Part shown: positions 15,635 through 24,288 of the stretch, one piece after another
Layout of the letters: every line of letters begins with the position of its first letter
Numbering within the stretch: the stretch's first letter is position 1
Origin: JAUVHV01 sp964523875
Lineage (GTDB): Bacteria > Omnitrophota > Gorgyraeia > JABMRG01
Length of the DNA: 27,363 nt
Assembly (NCBI GenBank): GCA_964523875.1
Contig: CAZGAS010000014.1
Coordinates: 1 to 27,363 of the forward strand
Reading direction: 5' to 3'
The notes under the pieces: model-generated
What the model saw: only the letters and a program-made list of their open reading frames with translations
What the model was told of the DNA's origin: nothing
Database searches by the model: none
Program-made: the position numbers and the translations under genes

Positions 15635-16936
15635 TCACTTCTGTTCGGTGGGCCAGAATTTCTCAACCAGCTCTGTACGGAAATTTGTCTCGTGAGGTTC
15701 AAAACAACTTGCCAATATCTTCCACCCATTATCAAGGGCCTTCTCAAGCGGAATATTTACCTTGAGATCCATCATATTAGCCTCAAATAGTTTGCCGTAT
15801 TTAAGTAATTTGTTATCCCAATCACTCATCCTGAAACCCATGGCCCTTTTCTCTTCCGCGTCCTTATACTGGGCATACAACTGGATCATACCGTCCATGA
15901 TTGCCCTGTGGTCTTCCCGCGTATCCTTATTAACAAGCTGCTTAAGCCTGCTTAAGGAGCCAAAGGGTTCAATGCGTCCGTTGCGAAGATAGAACTGCCC
16001 TTCTGTAATATAACCTGTATTATCAGGCACCGGATGCGTTACATCATCACCGGGCATTGTTGTTACAGCTAAAACAGTAATAGAGCCCGCGCCTTCAAAA
16101 TCTACTGCTTTTTCATATCTTGAGGCAAGCTGGCTGTATAAGTCACCCGGATAGCCCCTGTTTGACGGGACCTGTTCCATTGTAATGGCCATCTCTTTTA
16201 AGGCATCCGCGAAATTTGTCATGTCTGATAAAAGGACCAGTGTCTTTTTTCCATCCAAAGCGAACTTCTCCGCTACAGCAAGGCACATATCAGGCACCAT
16301 GAGCCCTTCTACTATCGGATCTGACGCTGTATGTACAAAAAATATGGACCTGCCAAGCGCACCGCCATCTTCCAGTGTAGACTTAAAATACATGTATTGG
16401 TCATACTTGAGTCCGATACCTCCTAAGATTATCAGGTCAACCTCCGCTTGTAGCGCGATTCTTGCCAGAAGCTCGTTATATGGTTCACCGGAAACAGAAA
16501 ATATAGGCAGTTTCTGTGATTCCACAAGTGAGTTAAACAGGTCTATCATGGGGATATTTGTTCTTATTATATTACTTGGAATAATGCGCTTTGCGGGATT
16601 TACAACAGGGCCCGCAACCTCTATCATATTGTCTGAGAGCGATGGGCCTCCGTCACGCGGTATCCCGCTTCCATTAAATATCCTGCCCAGAAGGTTAGAT
16701 GAAAACCCGACCTGCATAGGGTGGCCTAAAAACTTCACCTCATTGCCTGTTGAGATTCCCCTAGAGCCTTGAAATGCCTGCAGATAAACCATATCCTTAT
16801 CCAGCCTTATCACCTGGGCAAGCGAACTGCCGTGTGGCGTAGAAACCTGGGCAAGCTCTTCGTATGCCACCCCCTCCGCGCGTACCGCGATAACATTTCC
16901 CACTATGCTTAATATTTTAGTGCATACTCTTTGCAT
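15635..16936 (-). CDS. atpB: V-type ATPase subunit B (non-catalytic head)
   Basis: A 433-residue non-catalytic head subunit. The opening YTKI-like segment CTKILSIVGNVIAV matches the family. The degenerate P-loop region reads IFSVSGEPYNELLARIALQA (about 140-160), as expected for B rather than the intact Walker A of subunit A. TTMPGDDVTHPVPDNTGYITEGQ (about 285-310) is the conserved interface segment. The start overlaps the end of subunit A by 20 bp, so the two are probably translationally coupled, which suits an A3B3 stoichiometry. Confidence 0.96.
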   Translation of the reverse strand: MQRVCTKILSIVGNVIAVRAEGVAYEELAQVSTPHGSSLAQVIRLDKDMVYLQAFQGSRGISTGNEVKFLGHPMQVGFSSNLLGRIFNGSGIPRDGGPSLSDNMIEVAGPVVNPAKRIIPSNIIRTNIPMIDLFNSLVESQKLPIFSVSGEPYNELLARIALQAEVDLIILGGIGLKYDQYMYFKSTLEDGGALGRSIFFVHTASDPIVEGLMVPDMCLAVAEKFALDGKKTLVLLSDMTNFADALKEMAITMEQVPSNRGYPGDLYSQLASRYEKAVDFEGAGSITVLAVTTMPGDDVTHPVPDNTGYITEGQFYLRNGRIEPFGSLSRLKQLVNKDTREDHRAIMDGMIQLYAQYKDAEEKRAMGFRMSDWDNKLLKYGKLFEANMMDLKVNIPLEKALDNGWKILASCFEPHETNFRTELVEKFWPTEQK

Positions 16937-18662
16937 AAGATTCTTCCTTTAACAAGCTTTCTACCTTCTCCTGTTGTTGTTTAAATTGCTGCGTACCCCA
17001 CGCGGCATAATTCCAATCTATACACGCCTGCCTAAGGCTATAGAATAACTGGCGGGCGTCCTTCTTATCTTTTATTAGAAACTCTCTCTCTAATACACCC
17101 TTAACCAGGAACATGAATACATACTCCTGACGCTCGGTTGAGGTTGCTGAATCAACAGGGTCAAAACCATTTTGCTGCATATATACAACATCCAGGAATT
17201 CTGACTTAAGGTAGGCCTCAAAGTCCTCTGCTGATGTGCCCTCTTCACCGACCACCTTCATCATCTGGCTAACCTGGTCCCCTTTAAATAATATCTGTTT
17301 CGCGCTATCAACCAATTCCTGCGATATAGCGCTCTTGTATTTAGACCAGCTTTCAAGGGGATCTACAGACGGAAATTTGCGCGCGTCTGCCCTGTCGCGC
17401 GATAGGCCGTGAAAAGCACCCACAACCTTAAGCGTTGCCTGTGTTACGGGCTCTTCAAAACTGCCGCCCGCAGGGCTTACTGTACCACCTATTGTAAGGC
17501 TGCCAACACTGCCGTCATGAAGCCTCACACTACCTGAACGCTCGTAGAACTGCGCTATCCGGGATTCCAAATACGCTGGGTAAGCTTCTTCTCCGGGAAT
17601 CTCTTCCAAGCGGCCCGATATCTCCCGCATGGCCTGTGCCCAGCGCGATGTAGAGTCCGCGAGCAAGAGAACACTTAAACCCATCTGCCTATAATACTCC
17701 GCGATAGTCGCTGCTGTATATACTGAGGATTCTCGCGCCGCTACCGGCATAGATGATGTATTGCATATAATAATCGTCCTGTCCATAAGCGCCTTACCTG
17801 TGCGCGGGTCCTTAAGCTTTGGGAATTCTCTTAAGGTCTCGACAACCTCTCCCGCGCGTTCTCCACACGCCGCGATAACAACAATATCAATCTCCGCGTA
17901 ACGGCTTGTAAGCTGTTGCAGCACTGTCTTGCCCGCCCCAAAAGGGCCCGGTATGCAATATGTGCCGCCTTTAGCAACAGGAAAGAACGTGTCTATAATA
18001 CGTATCCTGGTAGAGAGCGGTTCTTTAGGCGCTAGTTTTTCACTGTAAGCTGTTATGGGTATTTTTACGGGCCAGTCAAAGACCATGCTCACGTTGGTTG
18101 CCTTACCCTCGCGGTCTTTTATCTTAGCTATAGTATGTTCTACTATATAATCATCCTCAAGCGCTATATCATCTATTACATATTCATCCCTCATGTAGAA
18201 AGGGACCATAATCTTATGCTTAAATATACCTTCATGCACATGGCCTAACACGCTTCCCGCGATTACACGCTCGTCTTTTTTCGCGTAAGGTGTGAATTTC
18301 CATTTTTTCGTCAATGATATAGCGCCAAGCTCCCTGCCAATAGGCAAAAAGAACCCAAATTTCGCTGCCAACTCCGGGAGGGGGTTCTGCAATCCATCAT
18401 ATATCTGCGACAAGAGCCCGGGTCCTAGCTGCACAGATAGCATCTGGCCGGAAAACTCAATCTTATCGCCGACTTTTATGCCTTTGGTTATCTCAAAGAC
18501 CTGTAAAAACGCGATATCTCCCTCTATCTTGATGACCTCTGATTTAAGCCTTTGGTTATCTCTTAAAACATAGCCTACCTCATTCTGTAGAATATCATCC
18601 CTGAACCGTACCTGTATCATATTGCCGTTAATAGCGACTATCTCGCCGTTCTTCTTAGTCAT
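16917..18662 (-). CDS. atpA: V-type ATPase subunit A (catalytic head)
   Basis: A 581-residue catalytic subunit. The Walker A motif GPFGAGKT lies at 239-246 and the catalytic glutamate is in CGERAGE (Glu267). The SRWAQAMREISGRLEEIPGEEAYPAYL segment (about 335-362) includes the Walker B/DELSEED-like surroundings. The bulge domain characteristic of A/V-type catalytic subunits (about 115-190) is present and separates it from F-type beta. The start overlaps the DUF2764 gene by 8 bp. It hydrolyses or makes ATP on the cytoplasmic side. Confidence 0.97.
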   Translation of the reverse strand: MTKKNGEIVAINGNMIQVRFRDDILQNEVGYVLRDNQRLKSEVIKIEGDIAFLQVFEITKGIKVGDKIEFSGQMLSVQLGPGLLSQIYDGLQNPLPELAAKFGFFLPIGRELGAISLTKKWKFTPYAKKDERVIAGSVLGHVHEGIFKHKIMVPFYMRDEYVIDDIALEDDYIVEHTIAKIKDREGKATNVSMVFDWPVKIPITAYSEKLAPKEPLSTRIRIIDTFFPVAKGGTYCIPGPFGAGKTVLQQLTSRYAEIDIVVIAACGERAGEVVETLREFPKLKDPRTGKALMDRTIIICNTSSMPVAARESSVYTAATIAEYYRQMGLSVLLLADSTSRWAQAMREISGRLEEIPGEEAYPAYLESRIAQFYERSGSVRLHDGSVGSLTIGGTVSPAGGSFEEPVTQATLKVVGAFHGLSRDRADARKFPSVDPLESWSKYKSAISQELVDSAKQILFKGDQVSQMMKVVGEEGTSAEDFEAYLKSEFLDVVYMQQNGFDPVDSATSTERQEYVFMFLVKGVLEREFLIKDKKDARQLFYSLRQACIDWNYAAWGTQQFKQQQEKVESLLKEESYAKSMH

Positions 18663-19158
18663 AAATTACCTCGCAAGCCTCTTTAAAAACTCTCATGCCT
18701 TCATCCTTATTAAACATCTCGAATCTCTCCAGAATCTGTAGTTTTAAAAAATAGATAATCAATATATTAATATCAAAATAGCAGCCGAGCGTAAGCTCAT
18801 CAAGTATGGACCACTCTTTTTTGGCAAGTTCCCGCTCCATCAAAAGCGGCGTCTCCTGCTTAAAAACAGATACCATAGAATCAGGCAACTTTTCCTCAGG
18901 CGTCTTTTGCCGTATCTTTCTCGCTTTGCTGAGGTCACCCCTCAAACAAGAGTCGAGCTTTTTCCATTGCCTGAGAATGCGCTGGTTATCGAACAGCATC
19001 ATAGCGCTATTAATATCTGCTCTCTGTAGTATGGTAAACTCAGGCAAGCTGACCCACTTACCGCATTCCTTTAAAAACTCTTTCTTGAGAATCCCCGGCT
19101 TTTCATCAAGCAGCAATAATGGTAACGAGGAGACGAGATAATAGTATTTATTTAGCAT
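18655..19158 (-). CDS. V-ATPase-operon DUF2764-type protein
   Basis: A 167-residue protein between subunits E and A, the slot that in Chlamydia holds CT309 (DUF2764). It starts MLNKYYYLVSSLPLLLLDEKP, the typical DUF2764 opening, and is mainly helical, without membrane segments. An open frame extends 27 codons further upstream into subunit E, but the ATG at 19158 gives the family N-terminus with an 11-bp overlap. Subunits C, F and G are not found in this operon. The protein is therefore a candidate for part of their role, for example linking the rotor or stalk; that is inference. The assignment rests on position and N-terminal pattern. Confidence 0.75.
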   Translation of the reverse strand: MLNKYYYLVSSLPLLLLDEKPGILKKEFLKECGKWVSLPEFTILQRADINSAMMLFDNQRILRQWKKLDSCLRGDLSKARKIRQKTPEEKLPDSMVSVFKQETPLLMERELAKKEWSILDELTLGCYFDINILIIYFLKLQILERFEMFNKDEGMRVFKEACEVIYD

Positions 19159-19834
19159 TCTTATCTTCTTGCTTTGGTTCAACTCCACGGCCTGATTTTT
19201 GCTTGCCGCGTTCGCTTGCCACATGAAGGCCCAGGTCAATGTCTAAGGCATCTACAAGCTTTGGGTTTAGATAACGCTTAAAACCTTCCGCTATCGCCTG
19301 ATCTGTAAAATCAAGATAGGAATTCTTGTCGCGTTCGCCGATTCGAAAGCCTTTCTCTATGCCATTACCCGCTTTTAATAAAACCTTTTCCCGCGCTTCT
19401 TTTCTAAGCGATGAAAAGAGCCTCTTCTCTAAGGCCTGCTTGTCAGCGGCGCTGACAACTACCTCTATATCCATAATGCCTTTTTTAATACAGTGCTCCA
19501 CGGCCTGTAAGATAATATCCTGCAACACTGTGGGATTAAGTTCATCCTGAACATTCTTTTTCACAACCCTGGCAAAAAACTCTGTTACCCTGCCACGCAG
19601 GGTAAGCAGTGAATCCCTCGCGGCCTGCTTTAGCGCCTGTTCCGACGATACCTTAAAGCTCTCCGCCTCTTTCTGTGCCTTTGCTATTATATCCTGTGAT
19701 TGTTTCTGTGCCTGGTCAATAATATTCTTAGCCTGGTTATTCGCGTCCGTAACGATTTTCGCCGCCTCATTTTCGGCTTGCTCTACTCCGTCTTTTTTTA
19801 TCTTATCAATAAGATTTTTTAGTTCCATTGTCAT
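19148..19834 (-). CDS. atpE: V-type ATPase subunit E (peripheral stalk)
   Basis: A 228-residue peripheral-stalk protein. The N-terminal half (about 5-85) is a charged helix rich in Ala, Gln, Lys and Glu (repeated QAKNIIDQAQKQSQ-like pattern). The C-terminal half is a globular domain with the VVVSAADKQALEKRL segment that binds the head. A Lys/Glu-rich tail of about 25 residues follows. The ATG at 19834 has GGAG 6 nt upstream; an ATG two codons later is the alternative. It is the first ATPase gene, 20 bp after pyrE, so it shares the pyrE promoter. Confidence 0.9.
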   Translation of the reverse strand: MTMELKNLIDKIKKDGVEQAENEAAKIVTDANNQAKNIIDQAQKQSQDIIAKAQKEAESFKVSSEQALKQAARDSLLTLRGRVTEFFARVVKKNVQDELNPTVLQDIILQAVEHCIKKGIMDIEVVVSAADKQALEKRLFSSLRKEAREKVLLKAGNGIEKGFRIGERDKNSYLDFTDQAIAEGFKRYLNPKLVDALDIDLGLHVASERGKQKSGRGVEPKQEDKNAK

Positions 19835-19854
19835 AATAGGCTCCGTTTATCTCT

Positions 19855-20427
19855 TTAAGCCCGTGAACCGGGTTTTACAAGGGGCTTCTTCGCTTTGCAC
19901 AGCGGGCACCTCTGTTGCGTGTAGGTCTTTATCCGTATCTTCTTGATACTTTCTGTGTGTATTTTTCCGAAAGGATTGCTTTGAGCGCTTCTATCTATCA
20001 GGGCAGCAATACCTACTATCCTTGGTTTATACGGTTTTAGCGCCTCTATAACATCCTTAACAGACCTGCCTGTAGTCACTACATCTTCCGCTATCAGAAT
20101 GCGTTCTCCTTTTTCGATATTAAACCCCCTGCGAAGTTGCATCTTGCCGTCTTTTCTTTCTGTAAATATGGCCCTTACTCCGAGAGCACGAGCTAATTCA
20201 TGCGCGACAATGATACCTCCATACGCCGGCCCTACAACAAGGTCTATCTTTGTGTATTTAAATTTTTCCGCGAGCCGCTTGCAGAGCTCTTCCGCATAAG
20301 CGGGATAACGTAACAACAACGCGCATTGCAGGTATTGCTCGCTATGCAGTCCGCTGGATAACAAAAAATGGCCTGTTAAAAGGGCGTTTGCTTTTTCAAG
20401 CATCTCCAGGATATCGATATGCTTCAT
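19855..20427 (-). CDS. pyrE: Orotate phosphoribosyltransferase
   Basis: A 190-residue OPRTase that makes OMP from orotate and PRPP. The PRPP loop ILIAEDVVTTGRS (110-122) is intact, and RRGFNIEKGERIL precedes it. The end QQRCPLCKAKKPLVKPGSR, with a C174-x2-C177 pair, is typical of the Thermus-type PyrE family. AGGAGGAG lies directly before the ATG. It is split from the PyrR-led pyr operon by a 137-bp gap containing a promoter, and no PyrR-site consensus is seen before it. It instead heads the V-ATPase transcript. Confidence 0.96.
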   Translation of the reverse strand: MKHIDILEMLEKANALLTGHFLLSSGLHSEQYLQCALLLRYPAYAEELCKRLAEKFKYTKIDLVVGPAYGGIIVAHELARALGVRAIFTERKDGKMQLRRGFNIEKGERILIAEDVVTTGRSVKDVIEALKPYKPRIVGIAALIDRSAQSNPFGKIHTESIKKIRIKTYTQQRCPLCKAKKPLVKPGSRA

Positions 20428-20453
20428 TCTCCTCCTTTGCCTAGTTTCGGTAT

Positions 20454-20482
20454 AGAATAAACCTTAGGCGTGATTTTGTCAA
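20454..20482 (-). promoter_or_regulatory. Strong sigma-70 promoter of pyrE and the V-ATPase operon
   Basis: Minus strand: a perfect -35 TTGACA (20482-20477), a 17-bp spacer and TATTCT (20459-20454, 4 of 6). Transcription would start about 20 nt before the pyrE ATG, leaving a leader too short for a PyrR attenuator. All genes from pyrE to atpK lie downstream without an obvious internal terminator. Confidence 0.7.
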
Positions 20483-20540
20483 GAATATATCTAATGCTTA
20501 ATACTGCGGGTATGCAAGTAAGGGTTTGTTTTACCTGCCA

Positions 20541-20556
20541 TGCGGCAAGCGCCGCA
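20541..20556 (-). terminator. Small GC-rich hairpin after pyrF
   Basis: Minus strand TGCGGC-GCTT-GCCGCA, a perfect 6-bp stem with a 4-nt loop, 9 bp past the pyrF stop. It marks the end of the pyr operon, but the following sequence (TGGCAGG) has no T-run. It may protect the mRNA 3' end or pause polymerase rather than terminate by itself. Confidence 0.35.
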
Positions 20557-20564
20557 CATAGGAA

Positions 20565-21251
20565 TCATATATTCGAGATCTCACATAAGATATCTTTAGC
20601 CGCGCACAAAGGTTTCTTTGCCTGCGTAATGGGCCTTCCTACTACTATATAATCCGCGCCGTATGATACAGCCAGCTTTGGCGTCATGGTTCTTTTTTGG
20701 TCCTGCGTATCAGACTCTTTCATCCTTACACCTGGTGTCACAATAACAAATTTAGGCCCACAGGACTTTCGGATAGCCTTTATCTCCTGGCCTGAACATA
20801 CAACGCCGTCTAAACCACTCTTTTTCGCGAGCATGGCCAGCTTCCTTGCCTGGGGTAACGGGTTTGCGTTAACACCAATCATAAATAGGGCCTCTTTATC
20901 CAGGCTTGTTAAAACCGTTACCGCCAGTACAAGCGAGTTTTTTTTCTTTGCCTGCGCCGCATGTTGCATCATTAGGCTACCGCCGGAAGCATGCACATTA
21001 GTCATAAAAACCCCCATTGCGCAAGCCTGCCTCACTGCTTGAAAAACCGTGTTTGGTATATCATGAAATTTCAAATCCAAAAACACCTTTGCGTGTTTTT
21101 TGTGTATCATCTTTACCGCATCGGGGCCCACCTTTGTAAAAAGCTGGCTGCCAATCTTAAATATCTTAACCGCGGGATAAAGCTCGTCAACAAGCCGTGT
21201 TGCTTCAGCGAGATTATTAACATCAAGCGCTACTATGAGCCGTTGTTTCAT
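20565..21251 (-). CDS. pyrF: Orotidine 5'-phosphate decarboxylase
   Basis: A 228-residue OMP decarboxylase of the bacterial group 1 type, catalysing the last step to UMP. The catalytic signature FLDLKFHDIPNTV has its lysine at position 61 and the surrounding aspartates in place. The phosphate-binding end VVGRPITQA is near residue 205, and VTPGVR is near 172. The ATG overlaps the pyrD stop by 4 bp. The gene closes the PyrR-led operon. Confidence 0.97.
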   Translation of the reverse strand: MKQRLIVALDVNNLAEATRLVDELYPAVKIFKIGSQLFTKVGPDAVKMIHKKHAKVFLDLKFHDIPNTVFQAVRQACAMGVFMTNVHASGGSLMMQHAAQAKKKNSLVLAVTVLTSLDKEALFMIGVNANPLPQARKLAMLAKKSGLDGVVCSGQEIKAIRKSCGPKFVIVTPGVRMKESDTQDQKRTMTPKLAVSYGADYIVVGRPITQAKKPLCAAKDILCEISNI

Positions 21252-22174
21252 ATCTTCAGCCTTCCTGTCAGGTCTTGCACACTCTTTAACTTGTTTCTCT
21301 TCAAATAATCACCGATACCGTTAATAATATTTGTTATTATCTGGGGATTAACAAAATTAGCCGTACCGACCTGAACAGCGCTCGCGCCGCACAGCAAAAA
21401 CGCCAACGCGTCTTCTGTGCTCATGATACCGCCCATACCGATAATCGGCACCTTGACAGCCTGGTATACCTGCCAGACCATATATAATGCCACTGGCTTT
21501 ATCGCCGGCCCGCTTAAACCTCCTGTGATATTACCCAGTCGCGGCCTATATGTCACAATATCAACATCCATACCTATCAGCGTGTTAACAAGTGATATAG
21601 CGTCTGTTCCCGCGTCTTCCGATGCCTTTGCGATATCTGTAATATCCGTTACGTTCGGTGAAAGCTTGGTAATCACTATCTTTTTTGTAGCCTTTTTGAC
21701 AGCGCGCACTATCTCCGCTGTCTCTTTTGCGTCCTGCGCGAATAACCGTGCCCTGCCGTGGTGTACGATGTTGGGACAGGAGATATTAATCTCTATAGCG
21801 TCCACTAGCGCGTTGTCGAGTCTTTTAGCCAGCTCTCTATATTCTTTCTTTTGCCTGCCTGCGATACTGACAACTATCCTGGTGTCTAAATCTTTAAGCC
21901 CGGGGAGCTTATTTACAAGAAAATCTTCTATGCCCTCGTTTTGTAACCCAATAGCGTTAAGCATGCCTGCTGTTGATTCCCAGATACGCGGCGGTAGATT
22001 GCCTTTTAAGGGTTTTAAGGTTATCGACTTGGTAACAATAGCTCCGAGATCGGATATGTTCACAAGCTCTTTATACTCCTTGCCATAGCCAAAGGTTCCG
22101 GACGCGGCCATAACAGGGTTGTTAAGCTTTAAGCGGCCTATCCTTACAGCCGATCCACTCTGCTTTACCCCCAT
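21248..22174 (-). CDS. pyrD: Dihydroorotate dehydrogenase, catalytic subunit (class 1B)
   Basis: A 308-residue FMN-containing PyrD that oxidises dihydroorotate. Recognisable segments are NPVMAASGTFGYG (about 19-31), VTKSITLKPLKGN (about 48-60), the EINISCPN substrate-loop signature (about 128-135) and the C-terminal GMGGIMSTEDALAF phosphate-binding region. Adjacency to pyrK, with a 10-bp overlap, marks it as the NAD-linked class 1B form, which passes electrons through PyrK rather than to quinone or fumarate. It overlaps pyrF by 4 bp. Confidence 0.96.
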   Translation of the reverse strand: MGVKQSGSAVRIGRLKLNNPVMAASGTFGYGKEYKELVNISDLGAIVTKSITLKPLKGNLPPRIWESTAGMLNAIGLQNEGIEDFLVNKLPGLKDLDTRIVVSIAGRQKKEYRELAKRLDNALVDAIEINISCPNIVHHGRARLFAQDAKETAEIVRAVKKATKKIVITKLSPNVTDITDIAKASEDAGTDAISLVNTLIGMDVDIVTYRPRLGNITGGLSGPAIKPVALYMVWQVYQAVKVPIIGMGGIMSTEDALAFLLCGASAVQVGTANFVNPQIITNIINGIGDYLKRNKLKSVQDLTGRLKI

Positions 22175-23010
22175 ACTATCTCCTCTAAGTCAAAGACAGG
22201 GCCATCCTTGCACACCCGCTTATAGCCGGCCTTTGTCTGAACAACACACCCAAGGCAGGCCCCAACTCCACAGCCCATCCTCTCCTCGAAGGATGCTTGT
22301 GCCTGAATAGTATAATGCCTCGCGATTGCCGCTACAGCCTTAAGCATGCCGGAAGGCCCGCACACATACAATCCGACTTCTGGGCCATATTCCGCTATAG
22401 TGATACCTTTTGTATGTTTTTTCGTCAATGCGGTAGCACTTTTGCGCAGGTCAAACTGCTCAATAACGCTTTCCAGCACAGCTGTGACAAGGCCCTTTTT
22501 TCCTTCTGAACCATCCTCCGTAACAACAATCACCTTCGCCCCTATATCGCGTAACTCTCTTTTACATATTATAAAGTCTTTGGTCCTGGCGCCCAATATC
22601 ACGGTTATAGTACGTTTTCTAAACCTCGCGAGATTATCAGCAAGAGCTACTAAGGGGGCTATGCCCATGCCTCCGGCGATTAAGATAAAATTAGATTGGC
22701 CCTTTGGCACCTTGAACCCATTACCAAGAGGGCCTATGACATCAAGGTATGCCCCTTTAGAGCGCCTTGACATAAGCTGGGTGCCCTTTCCTTTTATTTT
22801 GTATAAAAGTTCTATAATATTTGGGTTTGATCCAATGCGGTGTATACTGATAGGACGCCTTAACAATGGATCGTAATCACTGCCTGCTTTAATATGCAAA
22901 AACTGACCCGGTTTTATAGGGATATTAAGCTTGCCTAAATTAAGAACCATCTTAAAGTGCGAGCTCGCTATCTCTTTATTAAGAAGTATCTTTGCCTGTA
23001 TCTGCTTCAT
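22165..23010 (-). CDS. pyrK: Dihydroorotate dehydrogenase, electron-transfer subunit
   Basis: A 281-residue FAD/[2Fe-2S] protein of the ferredoxin-NADP reductase type, linking PyrD to NAD. The FAD motif RRPIS is at 51-55 and the glycine-rich NAD-binding segment LIAGGMGIAPLVAL is near 120. The four C-terminal cysteines C247, C252, C255 and C267 match the PyrK cluster (CGVGACLGC then VCKDGPVF). The ATG follows a weak GAGAG Shine-Dalgarno, 39 bp after the endonuclease Q-type gene. It overlaps pyrD by 10 bp. Confidence 0.96.
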   Translation of the reverse strand: MKQIQAKILLNKEIASSHFKMVLNLGKLNIPIKPGQFLHIKAGSDYDPLLRRPISIHRIGSNPNIIELLYKIKGKGTQLMSRRSKGAYLDVIGPLGNGFKVPKGQSNFILIAGGMGIAPLVALADNLARFRKRTITVILGARTKDFIICKRELRDIGAKVIVVTEDGSEGKKGLVTAVLESVIEQFDLRKSATALTKKHTKGITIAEYGPEVGLYVCGPSGMLKAVAAIARHYTIQAQASFEERMGCGVGACLGCVVQTKAGYKRVCKDGPVFDLEEIVWG

Positions 23011-23049
23011 CTTCTCTCTTTCGAGCTTCTCTTTTGCCCCACAACCTGG

Positions 23050-24288
23050 TTAAAATAGTTCCGCTGGTATTGATGCCGGCAAAACCGGTGTCTTATTGTT
23101 AAAGATGTCCACTGTGCCGAATTCACCATCATAACCTGGATTGATTATAAGGTCTCCGGCACGCACCTTGACAATGGCCTGTAGCAGCCTATCTGATAAG
23201 CACGACGCCAAGTCTGTTACCGGCGCGTGAAGCAATACCTCGAATTCGTTTCCAAAATGCTCTACCACTCTTGTATATTCTTGCTGTACACCTTTAGTCT
23301 GTACGCCTTTTTGGTGTGCTTTAGCTATTATCTCCTGCAACGGAACCATCCGCTTAAATGGCACGGCGTTCTCCGGTATAAACCCATCAGGCCTGTCAGC
23401 TAAGTCATCTACCCTGCTCATTACCCCTACTGTAAGGGGTCTTTTGCATTTAGGACAAATACCATTATGCTCTTTAGTCTGTTCTGGTGAAAACCTGATA
23501 CCACAGTCTCTATGACCATCAAAGTGGTACTTGCCTTCTTCCGGGAAAAACTCCACAGTAAAAAGCATCTTCTTTTTTGCCTTATTCCTTATTGCTTCTA
23601 TTACACCGCTATAGCTCATCTCTGTATCAAAAACATTTACTTCACGTCCAAGTTTCGCGGGAGAATGGGCATCTGAATTAGATATAAGGGTATATTTATC
23701 CAAGGCACTTATGCGCCAATTCATTGCCGGGTCAGAGCTCAAGCCTGTTTCAAGCGCGTAAATATTTTTTGTCTCTTCTTCAAAGCATTCTTCGATAGTA
23801 TCGAAACCTGATCTTGAACCAAACAGGCTAAACCATGGCGTAAATATATGCGCTGGTATGATAAGGCAATCCGGTGATATGTCAAGACAAAGCTTGACAA
23901 GGTCTTTAACATCAAACCCGAAGATAGGCCTGCCATCAGAAAGAATATTACCTCGTTTCCCCAGCGCGCTGCTTATCTTTTCCGCTGAGTCAAGATCAGG
24001 GGCGAGAAGAATAGTATGTATCCGGCGGCCGCGCCCATACTTGCTGTACATGTTACTAACCTCGGCAGTAAACATAAACTTGGCACTGTTATATTCGTAC
24101 AACCCGCTTGGGAGCTGCTTAAGCTTGCCCCTTAATTCCTTAAGCCACGCCGGATGAGTAAAATCACCTGTACCTATCAGATCAATGCCCTTTAGTTTGG
24201 ACCATTGTGAGAGGTGCTCCAAATCCATCGCCGGGCTTGTAGCGCGGCTGTATTTCGTGTGAATATGAAAGTCCGCTGAAAACCTCAT
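23050..24288 (-). CDS. Endonuclease Q-like PHP-domain protein
   Basis: A 412-residue protein matching the endonuclease Q family, whose studied members nick DNA 5' of deaminated bases (uracil, hypoxanthine, xanthine) and abasic sites. The PHP metal site starts with DFHIH (His8, His10) and includes SNSDAHSPAKLGRE (Asp206, His208). A zinc knuckle follows, with C262, C278, C281 and nearby His259 as likely ligands. The GVMSRVDDLADRP segment after it is characteristic of the family. The length is normal for EndoQ. The ATG overlaps the pyrC stop by 4 bp, embedding the gene in the pyr operon. A role in removing dUMP-derived damage, coordinated with pyrimidine supply, is inference. Confidence 0.82.
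   Translation of the reverse strand: MRFSADFHIHTKYSRATSPAMDLEHLSQWSKLKGIDLIGTGDFTHPAWLKELRGKLKQLPSGLYEYNSAKFMFTAEVSNMYSKYGRGRRIHTILLAPDLDSAEKISSALGKRGNILSDGRPIFGFDVKDLVKLCLDISPDCLIIPAHIFTPWFSLFGSRSGFDTIEECFEEETKNIYALETGLSSDPAMNWRISALDKYTLISNSDAHSPAKLGREVNVFDTEMSYSGVIEAIRNKAKKKMLFTVEFFPEEGKYHFDGHRDCGIRFSPEQTKEHNGICPKCKRPLTVGVMSRVDDLADRPDGFIPENAVPFKRMVPLQEIIAKAHQKGVQTKGVQQEYTRVVEHFGNEFEVLLHAPVTDLASCLSDRLLQAIVKVRAGDLIINPGYDGEFGTVDIFNNKTPVLPASIPAELF

Noticed and set aside
14870..15790. 306-codon open frame on the plus strand
   Set aside because: It lies opposite subunits I, D and B of the V-type ATPase, all with clear family motifs. Its translation is rich in Ser, Phe and Cys with no recognisable domain.
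21417..22088. 223-codon open frame on the plus strand
   Set aside because: It is the antisense shadow of pyrD, with no plausible ribosome site or motif. The same holds for the other long plus-strand frames opposite atpB (16185-16772), pyrK (22346-22876) and pyrB (25766-26293).
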